From VXYL01 sp963665195 (GTDB taxonomy: Bacteria; Pseudomonadota; Gammaproteobacteria; Pseudomonadales; Azotimanducaceae), in NCBI GenBank assembly GCA_963665195.1, contig OY762070.1, forward strand, positions 1,798,001-1,862,000: 64,000 nt of DNA. Direction: 5' to 3'. A program made the position numbers and the translations under genes. Under the pieces are notes generated by a model. The model was not told where the DNA came from. It did not search any database and worked only from the letters and a program-made list of their open reading frames with translations. This document shows, in pieces, positions 42,112-50,975 of this stretch (positions within the stretch are counted from its first letter, which is position 1; each line of letters opens with the position of its first letter).

Positions 42112-43933
42112 CGCCTCGCTTTCCCTCGCCGGGCGGAGCGCGGCACTTCGGGTGGAAAAACACCTGCGCGAGAAGATTGGGCAGGTGCCGCAACGCTTAG
42201 CTGCGCGGGATGTCGAGAGCTACTACCCCACCCGGCACTTTGCCGCTGGCTGGCGGTTCGCGTTCGTCTTCTCCGACGACACGACGCGGCGCATGGATGT
42301 GGTGGCGAGCGCCGGCTTCCCCGAAGTGCCGGTGCGCACGGCCTTGGTTGATCACCCGCCCGGGATGACTTGGCCCCATGTGGAACGCGACGGCATCCTG
42401 TGCCTCCTACCCAGCATGGCCGAGTGCGATCCCGACGACCCATGTGGGGTGGCCGAGAACCTCCTGAACCGATCCGTCCGCCTGGTCGAGGAGCTCCTCC
42501 ACGGGGCGATCGTGGACCAGGATTTCCGCGAAGAGTTTCTGACCTACTGGGCGTATGAGACGCATACGGACAGCACCAGTCTCATTAGCCTGCTCACGCC
42601 AGCACCACCGTCGCGTGTCGTACGAGTCTGGCGGGGCGAAGGGATCGAGGTGGTCGGGGAGGACGCACAGATGCTGGAGCGCTGGGTGCGTCGCCGTTTC
42701 GGCGCCAAGGTCAAGACGACGACCGAGGATGCCGCATTCATCTGGCTGGACGAGCCACCGCTCCCTGCAGACTATCCCGGAACGGCAGCGGAACTCCATG
42801 CGCTCGCGCTTGCCTCCGGGGATTCTGCCGCCGAGCCGCTCGGCCAAGTGGCCATGAGCGAGCCGGAAAGCCTCCTTGCCATTCTAGGGGCGACAGGCCG
42901 CGGTGGCCCCGGCCTCTTAGCCGTCAAGGTGGGGAAGCCAAAGCGCACCCGCTCACGCTCGGCGGCCGATCCGGTGTCCAAGGGGTTCCGAACAGGCCGA
43001 ACGCCCAAGCATCTTCTGCTGAGTCGTTACCTCGGTGCTGGCCATGCGTTCCGGCGAAACGTGCAGCGAGCCGATGCGGCCTGGATACACGGGCGTGGCC
43101 AAGACCCTCGAACCGCACGGCTGCTGGACTCCGTGGTCATGGTGGCGGGGTGCGGGTCGGTCGGCGCACCGGTTGCATGCGTTCTAGCGCAGGCAGGCGT
43201 CGGGCAGCTCGTGCTGGTCGACAATGAGACCTTGGATTGGCCCAATGTCGGCCGGCACCCGCTTGGCGCGTCGACGGTAGGCCGCAACAAAGCGGAGGCG
43301 CTAGCCGAACGTCTTCAGACCGACTACCCCCATCTCCAGATCGCCGGGGTCGCATCCAACCTGCACCAGCTCGCGCAACAGGACTCCGCGCTCTTGGTCA
43401 ACGCCGATCTGATTGTGGCGGCGACTGGCAGTTGGAGTGCCGAGAGCGCTCTCAACCGCTGGCACGTCCGCCAAGGCCGGTCCAAGCCCGTCCTCTACGG
43501 CTGGACCGAAGCCCATGCGTGCGCCGGGCATGCTGTCGTAATCGGTGCCGAAGGCGGCTGCCTTCAGTGCCACATGGGCCGCACTGGGGAGCCATCCTTC
43601 AATGTGGTGGACTGGCGTGGCGGGGCCCAAACCCAAGAGGAGCCCGCCTGCGGGGCCCACTACCAACCCTATGGGCCGGTCGAGCTGGGCTACGTGACCG
43701 CGATGATCGGCGAAGCTGCGCTGGACTGCTTGCTCGCCCCGCGGTCCAGATCCTTCAATCGCGTACTCGCGGCATCGCAGCGCCGTATCGAGCAGTTGGG
43801 TGGCAAATGGAGCGACCAGTGGTTGGCCGAGCCGGGGCGTTCTACCAGTAGCGACGTTCAGACCATTGACCGAGCCTGGCTCGGCAGACCTTGTCTTGTG
43901 TGCGGGAACCAGAGGCTAGGCGAGGAACACTGA
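42095..43933 (+). CDS. cap2: Cap2, E2-E1 ubiquitin-transfer-like ligase of CBASS
   Basis: A 612-residue fusion that conjugates the CD-NTase C-terminus to cellular targets and so primes cGAMP synthesis. The N-terminal E2-like domain has its probable catalytic cysteine at Cys103 (ERDGILCLLPS). The C-terminal ThiF/E1 domain has the adenylation motif VAGCGSVGAPVAC (351-362), VLVDNETLDWPN, and a probable E1 cysteine at Cys519 (EEPACGAHYQPYG). Two CxxC pairs (GCLQC and PCLVC) suggest a structural zinc. It starts at a GTG within the CD-NTase gene. The usual Cap3 deconjugase gene does not follow. Confidence 0.92.
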   Translation: MGALPDASLSLAGRSAALRVEKHLREKIGQVPQRLAARDVESYYPTRHFAAGWRFAFVFSDDTTRRMDVVASAGFPEVPVRTALVDHPPGMTWPHVERDGILCLLPSMAECDPDDPCGVAENLLNRSVRLVEELLHGAIVDQDFREEFLTYWAYETHTDSTSLISLLTPAPPSRVVRVWRGEGIEVVGEDAQMLERWVRRRFGAKVKTTTEDAAFIWLDEPPLPADYPGTAAELHALALASGDSAAEPLGQVAMSEPESLLAILGATGRGGPGLLAVKVGKPKRTRSRSAADPVSKGFRTGRTPKHLLLSRYLGAGHAFRRNVQRADAAWIHGRGQDPRTARLLDSVVMVAGCGSVGAPVACVLAQAGVGQLVLVDNETLDWPNVGRHPLGASTVGRNKAEALAERLQTDYPHLQIAGVASNLHQLAQQDSALLVNADLIVAATGSWSAESALNRWHVRQGRSKPVLYGWTEAHACAGHAVVIGAEGGCLQCHMGRTGEPSFNVVDWRGGAQTQEEPACGAHYQPYGPVELGYVTAMIGEAALDCLLAPRSRSFNRVLAASQRRIEQLGGKWSDQWLAEPGRSTSSDVQTIDRAWLGRPCLVCGNQRLGEEH

Positions 43934-44013
43934 CGAGCGCTGGACGTGGCAATCTGAGCGAAGTTACGGTCGCTGGGGAGCGGATGCCGAGCGGGAGGCG
44001 GGGATCGGGAAGG

Positions 44014-44430
44014 TCAGGAGGCTTTGAGGAAGGAGATCAGGGGAGATTTTCGTGCTTGGGCTTGGCGTTGGCCGCGTTCGCAGTCCGCTGTGGCCTTCAT
44101 TCGACAACTGTACTCGGAGAGCACGGGGATCATTGCGAAGCCGGCGAACAGGAGGCCCATGGCATGGAGCGCATCGCCGCCCGCGTACCAGTTCCATGCG
44201 AGTGTCGGCACCATGCTGAAGAACTGGCCGAAGTAGCCGAACAGGGCAATCGCCGAGATCACCGCCAGCACCCGCACCGCCCAGCCCGGCAGCCAGCGCT
44301 TGTAGGCCAAGGCTGCCAGCACCGCGCCCGCCACGAACATCCCTGCCGTGCCGGCCGCGCCCGGCGTCTCGAAGGCGAGCACGGCCAGGAGCAGCAGCAC
44401 ACAGGCGATGGCGGCGTTGACGTAGTGCAT
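44014..44430 (-). CDS. Small membrane protein, unknown
   Basis: A 138-residue protein with about four hydrophobic helices (VNAAIACVLLLLAVLAFETP, GMFVAGAVLAALAYKRWLPG, AVRVLAVISAIALFGYFGQF, and ALHAMGLLFAGFAMIPVLSE) and a basic C-terminal tail. The start is the ATG at 44428-44430. No family is recognised. It faces the end of the CBASS operon, where a Cap3 gene might have been expected, and is divergent from the crotonase gene. Nothing links it clearly to either neighbour. Confidence 0.65.
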   Translation of the reverse strand: MHYVNAAIACVLLLLAVLAFETPGAAGTAGMFVAGAVLAALAYKRWLPGWAVRVLAVISAIALFGYFGQFFSMVPTLAWNWYAGGDALHAMGLLFAGFAMIPVLSEYSCRMKATADCERGQRQAQARKSPLISFLKAS

Positions 44431-44683
44431 GTTTGGCGATACTCCTTCCGGCCTGCGAGCGGCTCGTACCCAATACTCCGCGATCAAGACCGCGTAATCA
44501 ACACCTTTGTAACGCGAATCGTAACGTTGTTCCACCCCGAACGCGTACTTGCGCACCTCGGTGTTACATCCGGTTACGTTCGAGGCTCGCCCTACCGAGG
44601 CGTGAGCGAAAGCCCCTCGTGCGCTACGTCGCGCAGCCGAAGCGCTACCATACCCCTTCGCGAAGCTGCCTGGGAGACCGCGA

Positions 44684-45454
44684 ATGGCCGTTCGGATCGA
44701 AAAGCATGGCGACCTGCTCGTCATCACCATCGACCGCCCCGAAGTCCGCAACGCCGTGGACTACGACACGGCGCACGGCCTCGCCGACGCCTTCCGCAGC
44801 TTCGACACGGACCGGCAGCGGCTGGCGTGCGTGCTCACCGGCGCCGGCGGGCACTTCTGCGCCGGCGCGGACCTCAAGGCCGTGGCCGCGGGGCGGGGCA
44901 ACCGGGTCACCCTGGAAGGCGACGGCCCGCTCGGCCCCACGCGCATGACGCTCTCCAAGCCCGTAGTCGCCGCGGTGGAAGGCTACGCCGTGGCCGGCGG
45001 CTTGGAGCTCGCCCTCTGGTGCGACCTGCGCGTCGCCGCCCGCTCCGCGGTATTCGGCGTGTACTGCCGCCGCTGGGGCGTGCCGCTGGTGGACGGCGGC
45101 ACGGTTCGGCTGCCGCGCCTGATCGGCCAGAGCAATGCGATGGACATGATCCTCACCGGCCGCGGCGTCGGCGGCGAGGAGGCGCAGCGCATGGGCCTCG
45201 CCAACCGCCTGACGGAAGACGGCGAAGCCCTGCACGGCGCCGTCGAACTCGCCACCTCGCTGACCCGCTTCCCGCAGCGGTGCCTGAAGAGCGACCGGCG
45301 CTCGGTGCTCATGCAATGGGGCAAGCCCATGCACGAGGCATTGCAGCAGGAGACGCTGCTCGGCCGCGAGGTCATCAAGTCCGGCGAGACCGTCCACGGC
45401 GCGAGCCGATTCAACGCCGGCGCAGGTCGGCACGGCGACTTCGCCAACATCTGA
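44684..45454 (+). CDS. Enoyl-CoA hydratase/isomerase (crotonase) family
   Basis: A 256-residue crotonase-fold enzyme acting on acyl-CoA thioesters. The oxyanion-hole regions are GAGGHFCAGADLKAVA and VEGYAVAGGLELALWCDLRV. The first catalytic Glu position of true hydratases is replaced by Val/Tyr-type residues (AARSAVFGVYCRRWGVPLVD), but the second carboxylate site is unclear, so the exact reaction is open. It starts a plus-strand run with the LLM enzyme and a flavodoxin-like protein. A palindrome, CTTCGCGAAG (44656-44665), lies just before the start. Confidence 0.88.
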   Translation: MAVRIEKHGDLLVITIDRPEVRNAVDYDTAHGLADAFRSFDTDRQRLACVLTGAGGHFCAGADLKAVAAGRGNRVTLEGDGPLGPTRMTLSKPVVAAVEGYAVAGGLELALWCDLRVAARSAVFGVYCRRWGVPLVDGGTVRLPRLIGQSNAMDMILTGRGVGGEEAQRMGLANRLTEDGEALHGAVELATSLTRFPQRCLKSDRRSVLMQWGKPMHEALQQETLLGREVIKSGETVHGASRFNAGAGRHGDFANI

Positions 45455-45471
45455 GCAAGGAGACTTCCACC

Positions 45472-46338
45472 ATGGCCTTCAGCGGCATCGAGAACGCCAA
45501 GTTCGGCATCAACATGTTCCCCACCGACTACTCCATGCAGCCGGTGGAAATCGCGAGGGCGGTGGAGGAACGCGGCTTCGACAGCCTGTTCTTCCCCGAA
45601 CACACGCACATCCCGTGCAGCCGGGCGACGCCGTTCCCCGGCGGCGGCGAACTGCCCAAGCACTATTGGCACGCCCATGATCCGTTCGTCGCCCTGAGCG
45701 CCGCTGCGGCGGTGACGGAGCGCATCCAGCTCGGCACCGGCATCTGCCTCATCATCGAGCGGGATCCCATCACCACCGCCAAGGAGATCGCCTCGCTGGA
45801 CATGATCTCGAACGGTCGGGCCGTGCTCGGCATCGGCGCCGGCTGGAACCGCGAGGAGATGGAGAACCATGGCGCGAACTACCCGAAGCGCTGGGCCGTG
45901 GTGCGCGAGAAAGTGCTGGCCATGCGCGAAATCTGGACGCAGGACGAGGCCGAGTTCCACGGCGAGCATGTGAACTTCGACCCGATCTGGTCCTACCCCA
46001 AGCCCGTGCAGCCGAACGGCCCGCCGATCTGGATCGGCGCCAACTCGAAGTGGGTCTTCGACCGCATCGCGGACTACGCGGACGGCTGGCTGCCCATCGG
46101 CGGCCTCGGCTCCGGCAACATGGAACGCCTGCGCGCCGCCTTGGACGCCAAGGGCCGCCGCGTCGAGGACGTGACGCTGGCCCTGTTCGGCGCACCGATG
46201 GATGCCGACAAAGTCGCCGGCCGCATCGAGCAGGGCTTCGATCACTTGAGCTTCGGCGTGCCGCCGGCGGACGCGGACACGGTGCTGCCGCTGCTTGATC
46301 GGTATGCGGAGTTGGTCGCCCAAGTGAAGGCGGGCTGA
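45472..46338 (+). CDS. LLM-class F420-dependent-type oxidoreductase
   Basis: A 288-residue luciferase-like monooxygenase-fold enzyme. It has FGINMFPTDYSMQPVEIARA at the N-terminus, SLFFPEHTHIP, LDMISNGRAVLGIGAGWNRE and PPIWIGANSKWVFDRIADYA, the pattern of the F420-dependent subgroup. An ATG at 45472 follows AGGAGA at a good distance. It is 17 bp downstream of the crotonase gene, so both probably act on one acyl substrate. Whether the cofactor is F420 or FMN cannot be decided here. Confidence 0.9.
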   Translation: MAFSGIENAKFGINMFPTDYSMQPVEIARAVEERGFDSLFFPEHTHIPCSRATPFPGGGELPKHYWHAHDPFVALSAAAAVTERIQLGTGICLIIERDPITTAKEIASLDMISNGRAVLGIGAGWNREEMENHGANYPKRWAVVREKVLAMREIWTQDEAEFHGEHVNFDPIWSYPKPVQPNGPPIWIGANSKWVFDRIADYADGWLPIGGLGSGNMERLRAALDAKGRRVEDVTLALFGAPMDADKVAGRIEQGFDHLSFGVPPADADTVLPLLDRYAELVAQVKAG

Positions 46339-46355
46339 TTGCCAAGGCGCGCCGC

Positions 46356-46820
46356 GTGCCCAAGCACCTGCTGATCGCCTACCACACCCAGACCGGCAAC
46401 ACCGAGGCCATGGCCCGCGCCGCCTTCGAGGGCGCCACGGACCCGTTGATCGACGGCGTGGAAGTACGCCTCAAGCGGGTGCGGGAAGCCGGACCGGAGG
46501 ACCTCCTCTGGTGCAACGGCGTGCTGCTCGGCACCCCGGAAAACTTCGGCTACATGTCCGGCGGCATGAAGGACTTCCTGGACCGCACCTTCTACCCCGT
46601 GGAAGGCAAGATCCAGCCCCTTCCCTACGCCGTCTTCATCAGCGCCGGCAACGACGGCCGCGGCGCCCTGCGCGCCATCCGCCGCATCGTCGGCGGCTAC
46701 CCCTTCCAGGAAGTACAGGAGCCGGTGGTCGCCCGGGGAGGCGTCGAGCAGGAGCACCTCGATGCCTGCCGCGAACTGGGCATGGCGCTGGCGGCGGGGT
46801 TGGAGGCGGGGGTGTTCTGA
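46356..46820 (+). CDS. Flavodoxin-like / NAD(P)H-dependent FMN protein
   Basis: A 154-residue flavodoxin-fold protein with the phosphate-binding loop AYHTQTGNTEAMARA near residue 9 and the isoalloxazine-binding region LLGTPENFGYMSGGMKDFLD. It probably carries or supplies reduced flavin, possibly to the LLM enzyme just upstream (17-bp gap). It starts at a GTG. The family also includes small NAD(P)H:quinone reductases. Confidence 0.85.
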   Translation: MPKHLLIAYHTQTGNTEAMARAAFEGATDPLIDGVEVRLKRVREAGPEDLLWCNGVLLGTPENFGYMSGGMKDFLDRTFYPVEGKIQPLPYAVFISAGNDGRGALRAIRRIVGGYPFQEVQEPVVARGGVEQEHLDACRELGMALAAGLEAGVF

Positions 46821-46974
46821 GCATGTTGGTCCGGCGTGAAGTCGAGGGCAGATCGCTGATAGGCGTTCCCGGAGTCACATACGGCGTGCGCCCGGGATGT
46901 CTTCTTGTGAAGCAGGCGATCAGCGTGGCTTTTGGCGGTAGACTTAGGGCAACGGCGACCAGGTGACAGGCAGG

Positions 46975-47154
46975 ATGGCTGAGAAGAAGGGGACGCTTGA
47001 GGAGGGTGCGCCTTTGCCGGAGAGGCCAAAGGTCCGCACGAGGTGGCTCGACGGTTCGAAATACGTCGATCCCGAGGATCTTGTCAACAGCAAGGTGTTC
47101 CGCAGGACCGTCGAGGCGATCCGGAAGATCGAAACGCCCCCTTCTTCGCAGTAG
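46975..47154 (+). CDS. Small hydrophilic protein preceding a membrane protein gene
   Basis: A 59-residue charged protein (MAEKKGTLEEGAPLPERP, VDPEDLVNSKVFRRTVEAIR) with no membrane segment and a predicted C-terminal helix. An AGG lies just before the ATG at 46975. A GTG at 46963 is an alternative start. It ends 17 bp before the membrane protein gene, so the two form a pair. The function is unknown. Confidence 0.5.
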   Translation: MAEKKGTLEEGAPLPERPKVRTRWLDGSKYVDPEDLVNSKVFRRTVEAIRKIETPPSSQ

Positions 47155-47171
47155 GTTCCAGCACCGGGATC

Positions 47172-47852
47172 ATGGGTTTCGTGCAGGACATTCTCGCGCT
47201 CGTCTTGCCGGGCGCGATGTTCACTTGGGGCGCTCACTATGCCAGGCTGCGGTTACGGCGGGTCGAAGGCTATGCGCTCTTGTTCTACACGCTGCTCGTG
47301 GGATGGATCATCCAAGGGGCAACAAGGCTGCTGAACGGCCTGCTGCTGATTGCATGGGAACGGCTCGGCCTCGAGCGTATGGTGTTCGAGGCCGATGCGT
47401 ACAGGGCGATGACGATCACTGGCGGGATGGTCCTCGCGCTCTTCGCCGCAGCGGTCGTCAACCGCTTGTGGAGCATGGACCGGGTGTCGAGGGATGTGGC
47501 GGCGGACTCGGGCGAGTTCCGGGAGCTGACATACCAAGTAGCGATCATGGAGACGAGTCCGGTAGAAGTCACGCTAGAAACCGGGAAGTCGTATATCGGG
47601 ATCCCGGTTGCATCGCGGCTTGCCACGAAGGACGAAGGCGACCTTTGGCTCGTCCTCCTGATGAGCGGGTATCGGGACAGGCGCCAGAACCTGAAGGTCA
47701 CGACCAGCTATGCCGCAAAGTTCGGCGAAGACCTAAGCACGCCGCCTAGGGTGCCTCTCGGCGATTACGTAATCGCGTTGCCCAAGAGTCGGGTCGTCTC
47801 CGCCCGGCCATTCGACATTAGCCTTTCCCAGGACCTGTTCGAGCACGCCTGA
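47172..47852 (+). CDS. Membrane protein with C-terminal soluble domain, unknown
   Basis: A 226-residue protein. Three hydrophobic helices occupy roughly the first 110 residues (MGFVQDILALVLPGAMFTWG, YALLFYTLLVGWIIQGATRL and AMTITGGMVLALFAAAVVNR). A soluble beta-rich domain follows (VEVTLETGKSYIGIPVASRL, LWLVLLMSGYRDRRQNLKVT). The latter looks like an SH3- or Sm-like fold facing the cytoplasm. I do not recognise a named family with certainty. The ATG at 47172 opens at the first helix. It is paired with the small gene upstream. Confidence 0.65.
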   Translation: MGFVQDILALVLPGAMFTWGAHYARLRLRRVEGYALLFYTLLVGWIIQGATRLLNGLLLIAWERLGLERMVFEADAYRAMTITGGMVLALFAAAVVNRLWSMDRVSRDVAADSGEFRELTYQVAIMETSPVEVTLETGKSYIGIPVASRLATKDEGDLWLVLLMSGYRDRRQNLKVTTSYAAKFGEDLSTPPRVPLGDYVIALPKSRVVSARPFDISLSQDLFEHA

Positions 47853-48308
47853 AGACGCTCACCGGCCAGCGCACAACCGGCTCGGCGTCCGCACGGGCCC
47901 GCGGCACGCACTTCGGCGCTGGCACGGTCCTCCGTCGACCTCACAGGCGGTCCTTGAACTGCGCGGTCACGACGGCTGTCGGGAATCGCTCCAGCGCGGT
48001 CGCATAGAAGGCAGCCGCCGCAGCCGCGCGGCTCTCGCGCAGGTGGTGGCTGTGCCGCCGGTGGCGCACAGAATCCGTCCCGTTCGACATCGCGACCGTG
48101 GACGTCGGCGATACGGCGAGTGTGGCGTCCTCACTTCGCAGGATCGTGGGCGCTCCCTTGGCTCAAGGGTTGCGTGCTGCGTGTGCTGCGTAGTAGATGC
48201 CCATCGGTTCTAAGCACGCCCGGCGTTATGCCGAACCGTTCCTTGGCAGGGCGCCGTTCTTGGGCCTAGTTTCGGCTTCAGACGCCAGTCGAGATGGAGG
48301 GTGGTCCG
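47853..48308. other. Intergenic region, mostly featureless
   Basis: This 456-bp gap between the membrane protein gene and the UspA gene holds one short minus-strand frame (47941-48090). I see no repeat, RNA gene or clear promoter. The UspA promoter should be near its right end. Confidence 0.5.
47941..48090 (-). CDS. Possible 49-residue protein
   Basis: An ATG at 48090 opens a frame of 49 residues (MSNGTDSVRHRRHSHHLRES, then an Ala-rich helix and FPTAVVTAQFKDRL) that ends at 47941. The composition is compatible with a small basic protein. There is no clear ribosome-binding site and no recognised family, and it may be chance. Confidence 0.25.
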   Translation of the reverse strand: MSNGTDSVRHRRHSHHLRESRAAAAAAFYATALERFPTAVVTAQFKDRL

Positions 48309-49160
48309 ATGAGCGCTTTCGCCAACGTTCTGGTGGGGCTCGACATGGACGAGACGGCGGCGGGGGCAGTCCTCGCCCGGGCCTGCGAACTCGCCGATCC
48401 GCAGGACATCGAGGCGGTGCATGCCTGCCTGCCGGTGCGGTACGAGGGCGACTTCTCGGCCGGCACCCTGGGCGGGTTCGAGACCGGGCCGGTGCTCGAT
48501 GCGGTCGTACACCGCCAAGCCGATGACTACCTGACGCGGGTTTGCGCCCAGCGCGGCATCGACCGGCACAGGGTGCTCGACGGTGCCGCGGCGGACGCGC
48601 TGCACGACTACGCCCGGGAGCACGCGGATCTGCTCGTGATCGGCAGCCACGGGCGCGGCCTCGCGCGATCGCTGTTCGCTTCGACGTCCAATGCCGTGCT
48701 GCACGGCACGCCCTGCGATGTGCTGGCCGTGCATCTGGGCGCGGACGGCACCGCGGATCCTGCCGCCAAGTGCTACAGGAAAGTGCTCGCCGCCGTGGAC
48801 TTGAGCGACGAGTCATTCCAAGTGATGGACGCCGCCAATCGCGTGGCGCTGCGCTGCGAAGCGGAACTCGCCATCTGCACCGTCGCCCGCGACATGGACG
48901 AGGAGGACGCCGTCTACATGGCCGCCGCCCAGGATCACCTGGAGCACTTGGCGGATGCCTACGGAGTCGCCGAAGATGACGTTTTCGAGGTGGCCGGGAA
49001 CGTCGCCCACCGCATCCGCCAGCTCGCCGCGGACATCGGCGCCGGGCTGGTGGTGGTCGGCACCCACGGCAAGCACGGCCTGCAATTGCTCAGCGGCTCG
49101 ACCGCCAATGCCGTGCTGCACGGATCGGCCTGCGACGTGCTCGCGGCGCGCGTTTACTGA
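48309..49160 (+). CDS. Tandem-domain universal stress protein (UspA family)
   Basis: A 283-residue cytoplasmic protein with two UspA domains. Each ends in the ATP-binding pattern G-x2-G-x9-G-(S/T). The first has VIGSHGRGLARSLFAS with NAVLHGTPCDVL, and the second has VVGTHGKHGLQLLSGS with NAVLHGSACDVL. Tandem Usp proteins bind ATP and assist survival in stasis or oxidative stress. A start at the ATG at 48309 follows GGAGGG, which would act as ribosome-binding site. It stands alone and converges with the aldo/keto reductase gene. Confidence 0.9.
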   Translation: MSAFANVLVGLDMDETAAGAVLARACELADPQDIEAVHACLPVRYEGDFSAGTLGGFETGPVLDAVVHRQADDYLTRVCAQRGIDRHRVLDGAAADALHDYAREHADLLVIGSHGRGLARSLFASTSNAVLHGTPCDVLAVHLGADGTADPAAKCYRKVLAAVDLSDESFQVMDAANRVALRCEAELAICTVARDMDEEDAVYMAAAQDHLEHLADAYGVAEDDVFEVAGNVAHRIRQLAADIGAGLVVVGTHGKHGLQLLSGSTANAVLHGSACDVLAARVY

Positions 49161-49165
49161 TTCCG

Positions 49166-50198
49166 TCAGGACGTGCCGATCGACAGCAGGTTCTCCACTG
49201 GCTGGTAGAGGTCCTCCAGGTACTCCACATCGTCTGCATCTAGCTTGATGTCGCACGCCGCGACGAGCTGGTCGAGCTGTTCGACGCGGGAGACGCCCAC
49301 CACCGGGGCGTGGATCTCCGGCTTGCCGACCAGCCACGCGAGTGCGATCTGCGCCGGCGTCTTGCCGTACTTCTCCGCCGTCTCCACCACGCGGGCGGCG
49401 ATGTCGAACGTCGCCGCGCCGTGGTACAAGCCCTCGGTGCGCACGCGGTCGCGGCCTTGGGAGCGATTCGTGGAACCGCCACCGAAGCCGCCCTTGTAAG
49501 AGCCCGCCAGAATCCCGCGCGCCAGCGGCGACCATGGCGTCAGGCCCACGCCGGTGCTGGCGCAGTAGGGGTTCATCTCCCGCTCCTCTTCCCGATAGAC
49601 CAGGTTGTAGTGGTTCTGCATGGAGACGAAGCGCGTCCAGCCGTGCATCTCCGCCAGCATCTGCAACTCGGCGAACTGCCAGGCGAACATCGACGATGCG
49701 CCGAGATAGAGCACCTTGCCGGCCTTCACCACATCGTGCAGCGCCTCCATGGATTCCTCGATGGGTGCCTGCACTTGGCCCGGCACGCCGTGCGGGTGGC
49801 GGTGGATCACGAGCTGGTCGACGTAGTCGTGGCCGAGGCGTTTGAGGCTTGCATCGACGCCTTCAATGATGTGCTTGCGCGACAACCCGCCTTGGTTCGC
49901 ACCCCGGCCCATCGGCATCGTCACCTTGGTGGCAAGGACGTATTCGTCGCGCGACGCGAGTTCCTTGAGGAGCGCGCCTACCACCCGTTCGCAGGCGCCG
50001 ATGCCGTAGACGTCCGCGCAGTCGAAGTAGAAGAGGCCGTGGTCCAGCGCCGCCTTGAAGATGGGGGCGCGCCTCGTCCGGGCCGAGCGTCCAATCGCCC
50101 TGATGGCCGCGCCCCGGTTCGCCGAAGTTCATGGTGCCGAGGCACAGGGGCGAGACGCGCAGGCCGCAGAGGTCGCCGAGTTGAACGGGTTGCAGCAT
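49166..50198 (-). pseudogene. Aldo/keto reductase with a frameshift in a G5 run
   Basis: The gene reads MLQPVQLGDLCGLRVSPLCL, then GTMNFGEPGRGHQGDWTLGP, up to DEARP. It then leaves frame and continues in another frame as IFKAALDHGLFYFDCADVYG and the rest of the enzyme. The shift maps to five G on the plus strand (50063-50067), where four would restore one frame. The body has the AKR features (ATKVTMPMGRG, LVIHRHPHG, LTPWSPLARGILAG and the nucleotide-binding VVGVSRVEQLDQLVA). It is either a disrupted gene or a single homopolymer error. Confidence 0.75.
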
Positions 50199-50304
50199 GG
50201 GTGCTCCTTCAAGGGCGGTGGTTGCGGGCGCACACTAGCGGCGAACGGCGCAGCGGTCAAAGCCGTAGACTGCGCCGATCGCCTTACGGCTTGGGAGACA
50301 GGCC

Positions 50305-50895
50305 ATGAAGCTCTTCTGGTGCCCCGATACGCGCGCTTCCCGGGCCGTGTGGATGCTCGAGGAAGCCGGCGTCGAGTACGAGCGGGTGCTGATCGACATC
50401 CGCGACGAGTCGGCGCCGCGCGATCCCGCCTTCGCCGCCGCCAGCCCTATGGGCAAGGTGCCGGCGCTCGAAGACGGCGAAGTGAAGATGGCTGACTCGG
50501 CGGCGATCTGCCTCTATGTCGCGGACCGTTATCCGGCGGGCGGTCTGGCCCCTGCCGTGGATTCGCCGCAGCGGGGCGCCTATCTGTACTGGATGCTCTA
50601 CACGCCGGGCGTGATCGAGCCGGCGCTGATGGAGAAGTTCAATGGCCTCGAGCCGAATCGCTTCTCCGCCGGCTGGGGCGACTTCGACACGATGATCGAG
50701 ACGATGGCCCGCGGCCTGCGGGGGAAGAATTGGCTGCTCGGCGACGCCTTCTGCGCGGCCGACGTGATGATGGGATCGAGCGCTGCCTTCATGCAGCACT
50801 TCGGACTTTTGCCGGACGATCCGGCGCTCCAGGGCTATCTCGCCCGCTGCGAGGCGCGGCCGGCGTACCAGCGTTCGATGGAGTTGGACCAATGA
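50305..50895 (+). CDS. Glutathione S-transferase family protein
   Basis: A 196-residue GST. The N-terminal thioredoxin-like domain starts MKLFWCPDTRASRAVWMLEE and has the glutathione-binding cis-Pro in GKVPALEDGEVKMADSAAIC. The C-terminal helical domain includes WLLGDAFCAADVMMGSS, the usual N-capping box region. It may detoxify electrophiles. The class is unclear, and a Ser or Cys near residue 6-12 could be the activating residue. It ends 80 bp before the insertion sequence. Confidence 0.9.
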   Translation: MKLFWCPDTRASRAVWMLEEAGVEYERVLIDIRDESAPRDPAFAAASPMGKVPALEDGEVKMADSAAICLYVADRYPAGGLAPAVDSPQRGAYLYWMLYTPGVIEPALMEKFNGLEPNRFSAGWGDFDTMIETMARGLRGKNWLLGDAFCAADVMMGSSAAFMQHFGLLPDDPALQGYLARCEARPAYQRSMELDQ

Positions 50896-50966
50896 TGCGC
50901 GCGGCTGATGGTTGACAAACGCAGGGAGGGCAGGAACATTCGGACTGCAAGGAAGTCAAGCTGCGA

Positions 50967-50975
50967 GGAGGTGCG
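50967..50975 (+). repeat. Target-site duplication, left copy
   Basis: GGAGGTGCG directly precedes the left end of the insertion sequence and is repeated exactly at 52557-52565. A 9-bp perfect duplication indicates a fairly recent insertion. Confidence 0.85.

Noticed and set aside
43934..44032. Possible remnant of cap3 after cap2
   Set aside because: One frame reads WTWQSERSYGRWGADAERE and looks protein-like, but it has no JAMM residues and no start. It is too short to call.
50912..50940. TTGACA-N17-AACATT as a firm promoter
   Set aside because: The -35 is perfect but the -10 matches at only three positions. It is kept only as supporting context for the insertion finding.
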